A stretch of 64,000 nucleotides of DNA from Halomonas sp. ML-15 (GCF_014779595.1 NZ_JACXZT010000019.1:1209808-1273807), one strand, 5' to 3'. Counted from the first letter of the stretch, positions 1 through 8,177 are shown. The notes: generated by a model from the sequence alone, not told the origin. A program made the numbers and translations.

Positions 1-358
1 CATTGAGAGTCTTGAGGTAGTCGAAGTCGAGCCCCAAACGCGCCATCACACCAGGCCGAAAGTTCTCTACCAGTACGTCAGCACTGGCGACCAACTCTAT
101 GAAGCGTGCGCGGTCCTCTTCCGCCTTGAGGTTCAAGGTGATCGAGCCTTTGCCGGCGTTCTGAGCCAGAAACGAAACGCCCATCGACGCCCTATTGAGC
201 TCCGGATCGGCACCCAACTGGCGAGCCAAGTCTCCCCCCTGGGGCCGCTCCACCTTGATGACCTCCGCCCCAAGGTGCACCAGCTGATGGCAACAAAAGG
301 GACCTGCCAGCACATTGGTCAAATCCAAAACGCGGACTCCGGTGAGCGGCTTTGACAT
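1..358 (-). CDS. CaiB/BaiF-family CoA-transferase, N-terminal part (runs off left edge)
   Basis: The minus strand from an ATG at 358 encodes 119 residues beginning MSKPLTGVRVLDLTNVLAGP, which is the class III (CaiB/BaiF, formyl-CoA-transferase-like) N terminus. The following GAEVIKVERPQGGD segment and the later VENFRPGVMARLGLD segment are both typical of this family. Such enzymes move CoA between carboxylic acids. The catalytic aspartate lies further downstream than this window reaches, so activity cannot be judged. The gene has its own promoter region, which is a near copy of the one in front of the IclR/dehydrogenase pair near 4.4 kb. I infer that it belongs to the same regulon. The substrate is unknown. 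Confidence 0.9.
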   Translation of the reverse strand, partial: MSKPLTGVRVLDLTNVLAGPFCCHQLVHLGAEVIKVERPQGGDLARQLGADPELNRASMGVSFLAQNAGKGSITLNLKAEEDRARFIELVASADVLVENFRPGVMARLGLDFDYLKTLN

Positions 359-362
359 AGAG

Positions 363-396
363 TTCCCTCTAACAGAATTTATTTCGTTAGACGGAA
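363..396. promoter_or_regulatory. Putative IclR-type twin operator upstream of the CoA-transferase gene
   Basis: Two 15-bp imperfect palindromes lie 19 bp apart centre to centre: TTCCCTCTAACAGAA at 363-377 and TTTCGTTAGACGGAA at 382-396. Both resemble TTCCnTC-T-GACGGAA, and the pair is itself an inverted repeat. The same arrangement occurs at 4398-4431 beside an iclR-family gene. Binding by that regulator is inferred. Confidence 0.6.
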
Positions 397-470
397 TATA
401 GACCAATGATTCCGCCCAATGCAATGCGTTCTACCTGACAGCATACTAAAGTCGCATTAGTGGAGAGATG
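363..470. repeat. Promoter-region repeat, copy 1 (partner at 4398-4505)
   Basis: These 108 bp align without gaps to 4398-4505, with 85 of 108 positions identical by hand count (about 79%). Copy 1 lies upstream of the CoA-transferase gene on the minus strand. It ends in a Shine-Dalgarno-like GGAGAG, as copy 2 does, but the IclR start codon of copy 2 aligns here with a non-start triplet, and no regulator gene follows. It looks like a duplicated divergent promoter whose regulator side has been lost. Confidence 0.85.
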
Positions 471-540
471 ACATCGGCGGCACCCTCGTTTCTCGCATAA
501 GTTTCGGGAAGCGAGGTTTGATTTTCACTATGCACAAAGC

Positions 541-563
541 GTTATGTTATAATATAACTTAAC
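541..563. promoter_or_regulatory. Zur-box-like 23-bp palindrome
   Basis: The core GTTATAATATAAC (546-558) is a perfect palindrome around a central A. It extends to a 23-bp element whose 11-bp arms match at 10 positions. Length and sequence closely resemble the gammaproteobacterial Zur operator (TGTTATAWTATAACA core, from memory). The core also contains a TATAAT that could serve as a -10 box, so bound repressor would block transcription. It lies 49 bp before the dihydroorotase-like gene. Zur-controlled dihydroorotase paralogues are known in other gammaproteobacteria. Confidence 0.7.
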
Positions 564-611
564 TATCAAACGAGCCGACTGTGTGCCCCAGCATTTGCCC
601 AAGAGCCTCGC

Positions 612-1994
612 ATGACTATCACCGACGACCTCGCCACTCGGCTAACCCACCGCCACGCAGACCTGCTTGTGCTAAGCGCCAACGTGGTGACTCCTGCTGG
701 TATAGAGCGCCTGGACATCGCCTGCCTGGGAGGGCGCATCGTAGCGCTGGGTGAGCTGCGCGGCCGCTGGACCGGCGACAACACCCTGGAGGCCAGCGGC
801 CTGCACGTGCTGCCTGGCATCATCGACACCCAAGTACATTTCCGCGAACCCGGCCTAACCCATAAAGAGACCCTGGAAGCGGGCACTCGCGGCGCCGTAC
901 TAGGCGGCGTTACCGGGATCTTCGAGATGCCCAACACCACGCCGTTAACACTTACACCAGCGGATCTCCAAGCCAAGCTCGACCTCGCCCAAGGCCGCGC
1001 CTGGTGCGACCACGCCTTTTACATCGGCGGCTCGGCGGTCAATGCCGAACGCTTGGCCGAGCTGGAAAATCTGCCCGGCTGCGCTGGTGTCAAAGTCTTT
1101 ATGGGCAGCTCCTTCGGCGACCTGCTGAGCGATGACGACGCCGTTCTGCAGCGGATCCTGCGTCACGGCAAACGGCGCATGGCGGTGCACGCCGAGGATG
1201 AGACACGGCTGCGCGAACGCCGCGCCCTGGTAGAGGCCAGCGGCGATGTGTGCGACCACCCGCACTGGCGCGACCCGGAAAGCGCCCTGCTGGCGACCCA
1301 ACGCATCGTAGCGATGGCCGGTGAGATCGGTCGGCGGCTACATGTGCTGCATGTATCCAGCGCCGACGAGATGGCTTACCTCGCGCACCACAAGCGCCGC
1401 GTCAGCGTCGAGGTCACTCCCCACCATCTAACGCTATGCGCCCCTGAGTGCTACCAACGCCTGGGCAGCCTGGCGCAGATGAACCCACCGGTGCGCGATG
1501 AAAGCCACCGACAAGCGCTATGGCAAGCCATTCGCGACGGCGTGGTCGATGTGATCGGCAGCGACCACGCCCCGCACACGCGGCAAGGGAAGGCCCACCC
1601 CTACCCCGACTCACCTAGCGGCATGACCGGCGTACAGACCCTAGTGCCGATCATGCTCGACCATGTCCACAAGGGGCGACTGAGCCTGCAGCGGTTAGCC
1701 GACCTGACCAGCGCAGGACCAGCCCGCCTATTCGGTATTGAAGGCAAAGGACGCATCGCCCTCGGCTACGATGCCGACCTGACCCTAGTCGACCTAAACG
1801 CCGAACGGCGGATCAGCGATGCGTGGATCGCCAGCGTCAGTGGCTGGACGCCCTACCACAACGAGGCGGTCACCGGCTGGCCAGTGGCGACCGTGGTGCG
1901 CGGCCAAACGGTGGTACGCGATGAAACACTGGTGGGCTGTAGTCCCCAGGGACAACCTATGGCATTTTGTGAGGTCACACCCACGCAAGCTTAA
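612..1994 (+). CDS. Dihydroorotase paralogue (amidohydrolase family)
   Basis: This 460-residue protein belongs to the cyclic-amidohydrolase group of dihydroorotases, which interconvert carbamoyl-aspartate and dihydroorotate in pyrimidine synthesis. The metal-site motifs are VHFREPG (residues 75-81), the carboxylated-lysine segment GVKVFMGSS (Lys161), a histidine at 193, LHVLHVSS and SDHAPHT. The first histidine of the usual HxH pair is glutamine here (IDTQVHF). I recall the same change in a subgroup of dihydroorotases, including Pseudomonas PyrQ-like paralogues. A Zur-like box precedes the gene, which suggests a backup enzyme for zinc limitation. luxS follows 55 nt downstream. Whether the enzyme is active cannot be told from sequence. 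Confidence 0.85.
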   Translation: MTITDDLATRLTHRHADLLVLSANVVTPAGIERLDIACLGGRIVALGELRGRWTGDNTLEASGLHVLPGIIDTQVHFREPGLTHKETLEAGTRGAVLGGVTGIFEMPNTTPLTLTPADLQAKLDLAQGRAWCDHAFYIGGSAVNAERLAELENLPGCAGVKVFMGSSFGDLLSDDDAVLQRILRHGKRRMAVHAEDETRLRERRALVEASGDVCDHPHWRDPESALLATQRIVAMAGEIGRRLHVLHVSSADEMAYLAHHKRRVSVEVTPHHLTLCAPECYQRLGSLAQMNPPVRDESHRQALWQAIRDGVVDVIGSDHAPHTRQGKAHPYPDSPSGMTGVQTLVPIMLDHVHKGRLSLQRLADLTSAGPARLFGIEGKGRIALGYDADLTLVDLNAERRISDAWIASVSGWTPYHNEAVTGWPVATVVRGQTVVRDETLVGCSPQGQPMAFCEVTPTQA

Positions 1995-2049
1995 ACAGCA
2001 GCCCCATTCGCGAAGGGGGCACGCTTGAGCCATTCAATAAGGAGTCAAG

Positions 2050-2568
2050 ATGCCTTTGCTCGACAGCTTTACCGTTGACCATACGATCATGAACGCCCCA
2101 GCAGTGCGTGTCGCCAAAACCATGCATTCACCCTCAGGTGACACCATTACCGTATTTGATTTGCGCTTCAACAAGCCCAATGAGGAGATGATGGGTGAAA
2201 AAGGCATCCACACCCTGGAGCACTTATTCGCCGGCTTTATGCGCAATCATTTAAATAGCGACAACGTCGAAATTATTGATATTTCGCCGATGGGCTGCCG
2301 TACCGGGTTTTATATGAGCCTACTGGGAAGCCCAACGGAAGAGCGCGTCAGCGACGCCTGGCTAGCCGCCATGCATGATGTCCTGAAGGTGGAGCGAATG
2401 GAAGACATTCCAGAGCTCAATGAGTTTCAGTGCGGCACCTTCGTGATGCACTCGCTAGACGAAGCCAAGCGCATTGCTCAGAGCATCATTGATCAAGGTA
2501 TTGGGGTAAACAAGAATGACGACATCGCTCTAAGCGCCGAGCGGCTAAAGGCCTTGGGCAACGTGTGA
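2050..2568 (+). CDS. luxS: S-ribosylhomocysteine lyase LuxS
   Basis: The protein has 172 residues, the normal LuxS length. It carries the metal-binding HTLEHLFAG motif (HxxEH), the catalytic CRTGFY cysteine segment and a C-terminal region with the family pattern. LuxS splits S-ribosylhomocysteine into homocysteine and DPD, the precursor of autoinducer-2, in the activated methyl cycle. The ATG has a good Shine-Dalgarno (AAGGAG, 8 nt upstream). The gene starts only 55 nt after the dihydroorotase paralogue, so both may be read from the Zur-like promoter at 541-563. No separate promoter is obvious in the gap. Confidence 0.97.
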   Translation: MPLLDSFTVDHTIMNAPAVRVAKTMHSPSGDTITVFDLRFNKPNEEMMGEKGIHTLEHLFAGFMRNHLNSDNVEIIDISPMGCRTGFYMSLLGSPTEERVSDAWLAAMHDVLKVERMEDIPELNEFQCGTFVMHSLDEAKRIAQSIIDQGIGVNKNDDIALSAERLKALGNV

Positions 2569-2592
2569 CGTAGGGTTAGAAACCCGGGAGAA

Positions 2593-2613
2593 CGCCGCTC
2601 AATTCGAGCGGCG
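2593..2613. terminator. Hairpin between convergent luxS and RraA-family genes
   Basis: CGCCGCTC (2593-2600) and GAGCGGCG (2606-2613) form a perfect 8-bp stem with a 5-nt loop. It lies between convergent stop codons, but there is no U-run on either side, so termination strength is uncertain. Confidence 0.4.
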
Positions 2614-2623
2614 CCTCGGCTGA

Positions 2624-3325
2624 TCAGACCGGACAACCTCTCTGACGCAAGTTTGCGTCGAAGCGTTCAGTATCGATATGCCCTGTTTCGTTATTGGCGC
2701 GGATGCGCGCTTCTTTTTCCGCATGGATGTGGCATTTAGCCAGGACGGCCTCTGCCTCAGCGGCGGGGATCGCAATGACGCCATCGGCATCACCGAGAAT
2801 CAGGTCCCCAGGCTGGATCGCCAGACCGGCGCAGGCGATCGGCACATTGACCTGACCGGGCCCCTCCTTACTGGGACCACGGTGGGTGTGACCGCGCGCA
2901 TAGACGGGCACCCCTCCTTCGGCCCATTCGGCAACATCGCGTAGAGCACCGTCGATCACGAAGCCACCCAGCTGACGAGAGATCGCCGTCGTGCGCATCA
3001 GTCCGCCGATCACCGCCGTGGATAGATCACCACCGCCATCTATGACAATGACATCGCCAGGCTGGGCGCGTTGCATCGCGGCATGCACCATCAGGTTGTC
3101 ACCGGGGCGAGTTCGTACTGTGACCGCGGGACCACACATCGTCAGGCCAAGATCATTGTGGTACATCTGCAACCCCAGCGTGCCGGTATGGCGCCCCATC
3201 ACGTCGCCAGCATGCGCCACAGGCACCTGACGGTAGGCGTCAACCAACGAAGCGGTCAGCGTGGTACGCCGCGGATGGATATAAAAGCCCGTTGGCCAAT
3301 TTTCGGTATCGGTATGGGCACTCAT
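2624..3325 (-). CDS. RraA-family protein (4-hydroxy-4-methyl-2-oxoglutarate aldolase-like)
   Basis: This 233-residue protein has the RraA/demethylmenaquinone-methyltransferase-like fold signatures: PGDVIVIDGGGD, GFVIDGALRDVAE (with the substrate-binding Arg-Asp pair) and the C-terminal GDADGVIAIP. Members with catalytic residues are class II metal-dependent aldolases or oxaloacetate decarboxylases acting on 4-hydroxy-2-oxo acids. Others (E. coli RraA) inhibit RNase E. The catabolic setting favours the aldolase role. The start codon overlaps the stop of the upstream 2-hydroxyacid dehydrogenase gene by 4 nt (ATGA), so the two are translated from one mRNA. The length is somewhat above E. coli RraA (161 residues), as in aldolase-type members. 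Confidence 0.85.
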   Translation of the reverse strand: MSAHTDTENWPTGFYIHPRRTTLTASLVDAYRQVPVAHAGDVMGRHTGTLGLQMYHNDLGLTMCGPAVTVRTRPGDNLMVHAAMQRAQPGDVIVIDGGGDLSTAVIGGLMRTTAISRQLGGFVIDGALRDVAEWAEGGVPVYARGHTHRGPSKEGPGQVNVPIACAGLAIQPGDLILGDADGVIAIPAAEAEAVLAKCHIHAEKEARIRANNETGHIDTERFDANLRQRGCPV

Positions 3326-4293
3326 CGTCTCATCTCCAATAAGTCTTCGTTGACAATGCGCCCGTGCGACGGCCGCTTGCCGGCCAGTATCGCCAAGGCG
3401 TTCTCGGCGGCAGCGCGAGCGGTCAATGCCAGGGCAGCATCACTGTTCCCTCCTACATGGGGCATGATGACCACCTGGGGCATGCGCGCCAGGCGATGCC
3501 CGGGAGGAACCGGCTCTTCGGCCAGAGTGTCGAGCCCCGCTCCCTGTAGATGGCCGCTGGCAATGGCCTCGGCCAAGGCATCCTCATCGATCAACCCTCC
3601 TCGAGCAGTATTGATGACAATGGCACCGGTACGCAGCGCAGCGAGTGCAGACCTATCAATCAGCTGGCGTGTCTCAGGTAACAGTGGGCAGTGCAAAGAC
3701 AAGACATCACTCTCGGCTAACAAGGCCTCTAAACTTGGCGTCTTGCGAACGCCCTCATCCATCTTGTCGACTGCTGGGTCATAGGCCATCACGCGCATCC
3801 CGATGGCGCCGGCCATGCGTGCGACATGCCTAGCAATAGCGCCGTAACCTACGAGTCCCAATACACGGCCGGAGAGCTGTAACCCAGGTGTCTGTCTCGG
3901 CCATTCGCCAGCACGTACACGCTCACTCAGCTGCGGGATGTCGCGCGCTACCGCGATCATCAAGCCAATGGCGAGCTCTGCCACTGATTGCGCATTGGTC
4001 TCCCCTACTACCGTGACGGGAATATTGCGCTCCGTTGCGGCATGGATGTCCACAGCGTCGTGACCGACGCCATGGCGCGATATCGCACGTAGCCCTTGGC
4101 ATGCTGCAATCGCCTCTCGACCAATCGGCAGCGTGCGCGCTATTACCGCATCAATCGGCTGGCTGGACATGATTTGGACAAGACGCTCTTCCTCGCCCTT
4201 GGGGATGAACAGCAGGCGGCAACCGGCCAGTTCCAGCACTTCCCGGCCCTCTACAGCCAAGCGCGGTGCAGTAATCAGAATGGTGTTGCTCAT
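3322..4293 (-). CDS. D-isomer-specific 2-hydroxyacid dehydrogenase (SerA-like)
   Basis: I chose the ATG at 4293, which follows a GAGAG Shine-Dalgarno, giving 323 residues. The open frame extends further upstream without family similarity. The protein has the substrate-binding SRHGVGHDAVD segment, the NAD-binding LGLVGYGAIA glycine motif, the NTARGGLIDEDAL segment with catalytic Arg, and the catalytic-histidine PHVGGNS. These are hallmarks of the family that reduces 2-oxo acids to D-2-hydroxyacids or the reverse. It is co-translated with the RraA-like gene and is divergent from an IclR regulator with a twin palindrome between them. The substrate is not evident. A pairing of 2-hydroxyacid oxidation with aldol cleavage is plausible. 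Confidence 0.9.
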   Translation of the reverse strand: MSNTILITAPRLAVEGREVLELAGCRLLFIPKGEEERLVQIMSSQPIDAVIARTLPIGREAIAACQGLRAISRHGVGHDAVDIHAATERNIPVTVVGETNAQSVAELAIGLMIAVARDIPQLSERVRAGEWPRQTPGLQLSGRVLGLVGYGAIARHVARMAGAIGMRVMAYDPAVDKMDEGVRKTPSLEALLAESDVLSLHCPLLPETRQLIDRSALAALRTGAIVINTARGGLIDEDALAEAIASGHLQGAGLDTLAEEPVPPGHRLARMPQVVIMPHVGGNSDAALALTARAAAENALAILAGKRPSHGRIVNEDLLEMRR

Positions 4294-4395
4294 TGCTCTC
4301 CCTCTAGCTGTACCATCACTCCCGGAGTATGGCCTTTTGCCCCCACACTGAGAGGACGCCCGCGGGGACACGAGTGGGTTGGTAGCCTTGACGCA

Positions 4396-4433
4396 TATTC
4401 CCCCTAACAGAACAAATTCCGTCAGAGGGAATA
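4396..4433. promoter_or_regulatory. Putative IclR-type twin operator between dehydrogenase and iclR genes
   Basis: Two 17-bp arms (4396-4412 and 4417-4433) form an inverted repeat with three mismatches and a 4-bp spacer. Each arm contains a 15-bp imperfect palindrome (TTCCCCCTAACAGAA and TTCCGTCAGAGGGAA). The site lies between divergent genes, as expected for autoregulation by the adjacent IclR protein. Confidence 0.65.
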
Positions 4434-4505
4434 TAATCTAATAATTCCGCCTGTTGCAATGCGTTCTACCCAGCAACATACTAAAGTTTCATCAAAGGAG
4501 AGATG
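4398..4505. repeat. Promoter-region repeat, copy 2 (partner at 363-470)
   Basis: This is the intact counterpart of 363-470. It spans the twin operator, a conserved TGCAATGCGTTCTACC block, the conserved CATACTAAAGT block and the Shine-Dalgarno of the IclR gene. Conservation of the distal blocks as well as the operator suggests duplication of the whole promoter rather than convergence. Confidence 0.85.
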
Positions 4506-4507
4506 CC

Positions 4508-5158
4508 ATGGCAGAGCAACGCGTCGAATCCGTGGAGCGCGCCCTGACCCTGCTCAACGCCTTTCGCGCCGATAAACCCGCTTGGAGCCTGGCTGAATTA
4601 GCCAACGAGACGGGGTTCTACAAGAGCACCATCCTGCGCTTGATGGGCTCGCTGGAACGCTTCGGCTATACGCAACGCGACCGTGATGGCCTCTACCACC
4701 CAGGGCCGGCACTGCTACGGCTGGGCCAGCTAGGGCAGGCAAGTGTCAGCCTCGAGGCAGTGGTACGGCCGGTACTGGAACAGCTACGCGACCAGACACG
4801 CGAAACAGCCTCGTTCTTTATTCGCGATGGCGACGAGCGGGTGTGCTTGTATCGGGAAAATGGACGCCATGAGTTGCGTCATCACGTTGAGGAAGGGGCG
4901 CGCCTGACACTTGGCAAGGGTGCGGCGGGACTAGCGCTGGCCCACCCCGCCCCAGAACGTGGTGAGATTTTCCAATCCTTCGGCGCCCGCGAAGCCAGCT
5001 TGGCCGCGATTGCCGTCCCGATCATCGACAGCCGTGGCAAGCTGCATGGCGCATTGGCCGTCTCAGGACTGATCAACCGTTTCGACGATGATGCCTGCAC
5101 CCGATTCGGCGAGATGCTCAAAGAGAAAGCCGTTCAGATCGAACGGCAGATTGGGTGA
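4508..5158 (+). CDS. IclR-family transcriptional regulator
   Basis: The ATG at 4508 is chosen because AAAGGAG lies 7 nt upstream, giving 216 residues. The N-terminal winged helix-turn-helix covers about residues 8-60 (SLAELANETGFYKSTILRLM), followed by the IclR effector-binding domain with VRPVLEQLRDQTRETASFF and a typical AIAVPIIDSRGKLHGALAV stretch. IclR proteins sense small organic acids and repress or activate neighbouring catabolic genes. Its likely targets are its own promoter, the dehydrogenase-RraA pair and, through the duplicated site, the CoA-transferase gene at the left edge. The protein is slightly short for the family (about 250), mainly at the C terminus. Confidence 0.93.
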   Translation: MAEQRVESVERALTLLNAFRADKPAWSLAELANETGFYKSTILRLMGSLERFGYTQRDRDGLYHPGPALLRLGQLGQASVSLEAVVRPVLEQLRDQTRETASFFIRDGDERVCLYRENGRHELRHHVEEGARLTLGKGAAGLALAHPAPERGEIFQSFGAREASLAAIAVPIIDSRGKLHGALAVSGLINRFDDDACTRFGEMLKEKAVQIERQIG

Positions 5159-5422
5159 AAAGCGTCAGAGAGTGTGGCAGCTCGACGGCGTTATCTCCCT
5201 AGGCGGAGGGTCCCAAAGCTGCACCTCGATATGTAGTGGGTGGCAAACTCTGGAAACGTCATTACGGCCTCACTCTGAACAACCAGCAAAAGAGTATAGG
5301 AGAAGGTCACACGCTGAGCGCGCCTAACGAACTTGGCGCATTCCCTAGCGCGACTGAAGCCGCTCCCACCGTTAGCTTGGGTAGTTACGTGATAGGTACC
5401 GAAGGCGAAGTGTAGATCAATG
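5159..5422. other. Gene-free stretch between iclR and catalase genes
   Basis: No convincing coding frame, RNA gene or repeat was seen here. The region separates convergent genes, and its right end carries the catalase terminator hairpin. Confidence 0.5.
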
Positions 5423-5457
5423 CACCTCGCCCCGCATGGGGATGGCGGGGCGAGGTG
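5423..5457 (-). terminator. Hairpin terminator after the catalase gene
   Basis: CACCTCGCCCCGC (5423-5435) and GCGGGGCGAGGTG (5445-5457) form a perfect 13-bp GC-rich stem with a 9-nt loop, 9 nt beyond the catalase stop codon. The U-run is weak. Confidence 0.65.
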
Positions 5458-5466
5458 GTGAGTGGG

Positions 5467-6924
5467 CTAGCCGTTAACCGCCTTGGCGATGCGATCACCG
5501 ATGTTCTGGTCGATATTCCGCCAGTACTGAACGGCGCGTTCCAGTACCTCGGGGGAGACGCCGTCCTTGAGGTGCCCGCTGACGTTGTTGACCAGCCGCT
5601 CGCGCTGGGCGTCGTCCATCACCTCGTTGATCAGGGTGTTGGCCTGGCTGTAGTCGTCATCGTCCTGACGCAGGGTGTAGGCCGCGCGCATGAATTCCCC
5701 GTCAGCTGCCCAGGTGGTGTCCTCCGGGTAGCGTTCGGGGTCGGCGTGGGGGCCTCCCTTGCTGTTGGGCGCATAGACCGGGTCGGTGACATTGTGCATG
5801 CGCATCGCCCCGTCCTTGCTGTAGCTGTGCACCGAGGCCTTGGGCGAGTTGACCGGAATATGCTTGTAGTTGACCCCGAGCCGCGCACGGTGGGCGTCGG
5901 CATAGGAGAAGCCGCGTGCCAGCAGCATCTTGTCAGGGCTAAGGCCGATACCGGGCACCAGGCTATTGGGCTCGAAGGCGGCCTGTTCGATCTCGGTGTG
6001 GTAGTCGGTGGGGTTGCGATCCAGGGTCAGACGGCCCACTTCGTGCAGTGGGTAATCACCTTTGGGCCACACCTTGGTGAGGTCGAAGGGGTTGAGGCGA
6101 TAGGTCTTGGCGTCTTCGAAGGGCATGATCTGGACCTTGAGCGTCCAGCTCGGATGATTTCCCCCCTTGATAGCCTCGTAAAGGTCGCGGGTGTGGTAGT
6201 CGCCGTCGGCGCCGGCCAAGTGGTCGGCCTCCTCCTGGGTCAAGCAATCGATACCCTGGTCGGTCTTGAAGTGGTACTTGACCCAGAAGCGCTCCCCCTG
6301 GGCGTTGACCCACATATAGGTATGGCTGGAGTAGCCGTTCATATGCCGCCAAGTTCTGGGGATGCCGCGGTCACCCATCAGCCAGGTGACCTGGTGAGCG
6401 GACTCCGGCGAGAGCGTCCAGAAGTCCCACTGCATATCGTGGTCACGCAGGTTGGTATCAGCGCGACGCTTCTGGGAGCGGATAAAATGCTGGAACTTCA
6501 GCGGGTCGCGGATAAAGAACACCGGGGTGTTGTTGCCGACCATGTCGTAGTTGCCCTCGGAGGTGTAGAACTTGAGGGAGAAACCACGCGGATCGCGCCA
6601 GGTGTCGGGGCTGCCCCGCTCCCCCGCCACCGTCGAGAAGCGGATCAGCGTCTCGGTGGTGGTGCCGGGCTGGAACACGGCGGCCTTGGTGTACTGGCTG
6701 ATGTCCTGGGTCACCTCGAAGCGGCCGAAGGCACCGCCACCCTTGGCGTGGGGCTGGCGCTCGGGAATCCGCTCGCGGTTGAAGTTGGCCATCTGCTCGA
6801 TGAGATAGTGGTCGTGCAGTACGATCGGGCCATCCGGGCCTACGCTAAGCGAGTGCTCGTCGCTTGAGATCGGGATACCTGCATCATTGGTAGTCGGTTT
6901 ACGGTCATCGTTAGTCACGGTCAA
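5467..6924 (-). CDS. katA: Haem catalase, small-subunit (clade 3-like) type
   Basis: This 485-residue cytoplasmic catalase converts hydrogen peroxide to water and oxygen. The distal histidine lies in [14 protein letters not shown] (His59), the distal asparagine in [12 protein letters not shown] (Asn132) and the proximal haem-ligand tyrosine in [14 protein letters not shown] near residue 340. The length matches small-subunit NADPH-binding catalases (about 480-500). Residues before the distal histidine read RQPH where RVVH is more common; I do not expect loss of function. A well-formed hairpin follows the gene. The window also contains a catalase-peroxidase, katG. The gene symbol is by family and the exact orthologue is not established. 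Confidence 0.95.
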   Translation of the reverse strand: MTVTNDDRKPTTNDAGIPISSDEHSLSVGPDGPIVLHDHYLIEQMANFNRERIPERQPHAKGGGAFGRFEVTQDISQYTKAAVFQPGTTTETLIRFSTVAGERGSPDTWRDPRGFSLKFYTSEGNYDMVGNNTPVFFIRDPLKFQHFIRSQKRRADTNLRDHDMQWDFWTLSPESAHQVTWLMGDRGIPRTWRHMNGYSSHTYMWVNAQGERFWVKYHFKTDQGIDCLTQEEADHLAGADGDYHTRDLYEAIKGGNHPSWTLKVQIMPFEDAKTYRLNPFDLTKVWPKGDYPLHEVGRLTLDRNPTDYHTEIEQAAFEPNSLVPGIGLSPDKMLLARGFSYADAHRARLGVNYKHIPVNSPKASVHSYSKDGAMRMHNVTDPVYAPNSKGGPHADPERYPEDTTWAADGEFMRAAYTLRQDDDDYSQANTLINEVMDDAQRERLVNNVSGHLKDGVSPEVLERAVQYWRNIDQNIGDRIAKAVNG

Positions 6925-7085
6925 TCCTCCTTGTCTGAACGCGAGGCGTCGTTACAACGCCTCCTTCAGCCTAGAAGAAGATGTGAGCGCTTACACATGA
7001 CCTAGGATAACGACGCCGATGGTATCTGCGTCACCACATCCAGACCAATGCCTACTGGATCGCAAGACATGTCCCTGTCAGCTGC

Positions 7086-7418
7086 TCACTTCCCTGTCTC
7101 TAGCTGCTGCCACCACTCCGCATATGAGCTGTTACGCGGGTGCTTGCCGGTTTCGTCTGGGGCGTCGTCATCCCACCACACGGGGCCGCGCTCGCCGAGG
7201 GCTATCTTGGCGGTATCCACTGCCTGGCGCGCTTCACGCAGGGCATCGTCATCCTCGGCCTGCTTGGCATGTTTGACGGCACGGCGGGCCTGCATCAGCG
7301 CCTTGACCCGTGCCCGGCGGGTGGCGTCATCCAACCGGGGGTCGGTCTTGCGCCAGAGTTTCTCCTTGGCGACGAAATAGCGACCGTCCGGCGTTTCGGG
7401 GTGCTTGATGCGGGCCAT
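7086..7418 (-). CDS. Conserved hypothetical protein, small and charged
   Basis: I do not recognise a named domain. The 110-residue product starts MARIKHPETPDGRYFV and continues with a KLWRKTDPRLDDATRR segment and an Arg/Lys/Ala-rich helical stretch ending in a Trp-rich tail (SYAEWWQQLE). I recall similar proteins in Halomonas and Pseudomonas relatives, always unannotated. An alternative ATG lies at 7436; neither start has a strong Shine-Dalgarno. The open frame continues upstream but overlaps the divergent nitroreductase gene, which argues against the longer version. It has no signal peptide or membrane segment and is probably cytoplasmic. Confidence 0.65.
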   Translation of the reverse strand: MARIKHPETPDGRYFVAKEKLWRKTDPRLDDATRRARVKALMQARRAVKHAKQAEDDDALREARQAVDTAKIALGERGPVWWDDDAPDETGKHPRNSSYAEWWQQLETGK

Positions 7419-7497
7419 GCGCTCTGCTCTTGCCATCGTAAAAGTGAGGGGAACACGGCACCATGATAGGCCATTCATCGCGCGCGAGGTGCCTTCC

Positions 7498-8169
7498 ATG
7501 CATGTAGACGATGCCATTCTGTCACGACGTTCGGTACGTCGTTTCCTGCCCACGCCGGTGCCGCGGGAAACGTTAGAGCGTCTACTGCAAGTGGCCAGCC
7601 AGGCACCCAGCGGCAGCAATATCCAGCCGTGGCAGGTGCACGTGGTCAGCGGCGCGCCGCTGGCGGCACTCAGCCAAGCGCTGCTCGGCGCCTTCGACCA
7701 TGAGCCGGAGCAGCACCAGGCCGAGTACGTCTACTATCCCCGCGAATGGTTCGAGCCCTATATTGGCCGCCGCCGGCGCTGCGGCTACGGGCTCTACGAG
7801 ACACTGGGCATCCACCGCGAGGAGCGCGACAAACGCCTGGCCCAGGCGCGCCGCAACTACGCTTTCTTCGATGCCCCGGTGGCGATGATCCTGACCCTCG
7901 ACCGGCGCCTGGATACCGGCAGCTATATGGACTGCGGCATGTTTCTGCAGAGCCTGATGCTGGCCGCCCGCGGCCAGGGCCTGCACAGCTGCGCCCAAGC
8001 CGCCATCGCCCCCTACCATCGAGTGATTCGCCAACAGCTCAGCCTCAACGACAACGAGTTGGTGCTGTGCGCGCTGGCCCTCGGTCATGCCGTTCCCGAT
8101 GCGCCGGAGAACGGCTTCGTGCCCAAGCGCGAGGGGTTAGAGAGCTTCACGCGCTTTTACGGCTGCTGA
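7498..8169 (+). CDS. Nitroreductase-family FMN oxidoreductase
   Basis: The ATG at 7498 (Shine-Dalgarno GAGGT) gives 223 residues. The N terminus AILSRRSVRRFLPTPVP and the FMN-binding ASQAPSGSNIQPW segment are classic for nitroreductases. Further along is the DCGMFLQSLMLAARGQGL helix that completes the FMN dimer interface. These enzymes use NAD(P)H and FMN to reduce nitro compounds, quinones or related substrates in the cytoplasm. The neighbours do not reveal a physiological substrate. The open frame extends upstream to 7405 but without family similarity. Confidence 0.92.
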   Translation: MHVDDAILSRRSVRRFLPTPVPRETLERLLQVASQAPSGSNIQPWQVHVVSGAPLAALSQALLGAFDHEPEQHQAEYVYYPREWFEPYIGRRRRCGYGLYETLGIHREERDKRLAQARRNYAFFDAPVAMILTLDRRLDTGSYMDCGMFLQSLMLAARGQGLHSCAQAAIAPYHRVIRQQLSLNDNELVLCALALGHAVPDAPENGFVPKREGLESFTRFYGC

Positions 8170-8177
8170 ATGCTCGG

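Noticed and set aside
5455-6867. 470-codon plus-strand open frame
   Set aside because: It is antisense to the catalase gene, Val/Gly-rich without any recognisable domain, and arises from GC-rich codon use on the other strand.
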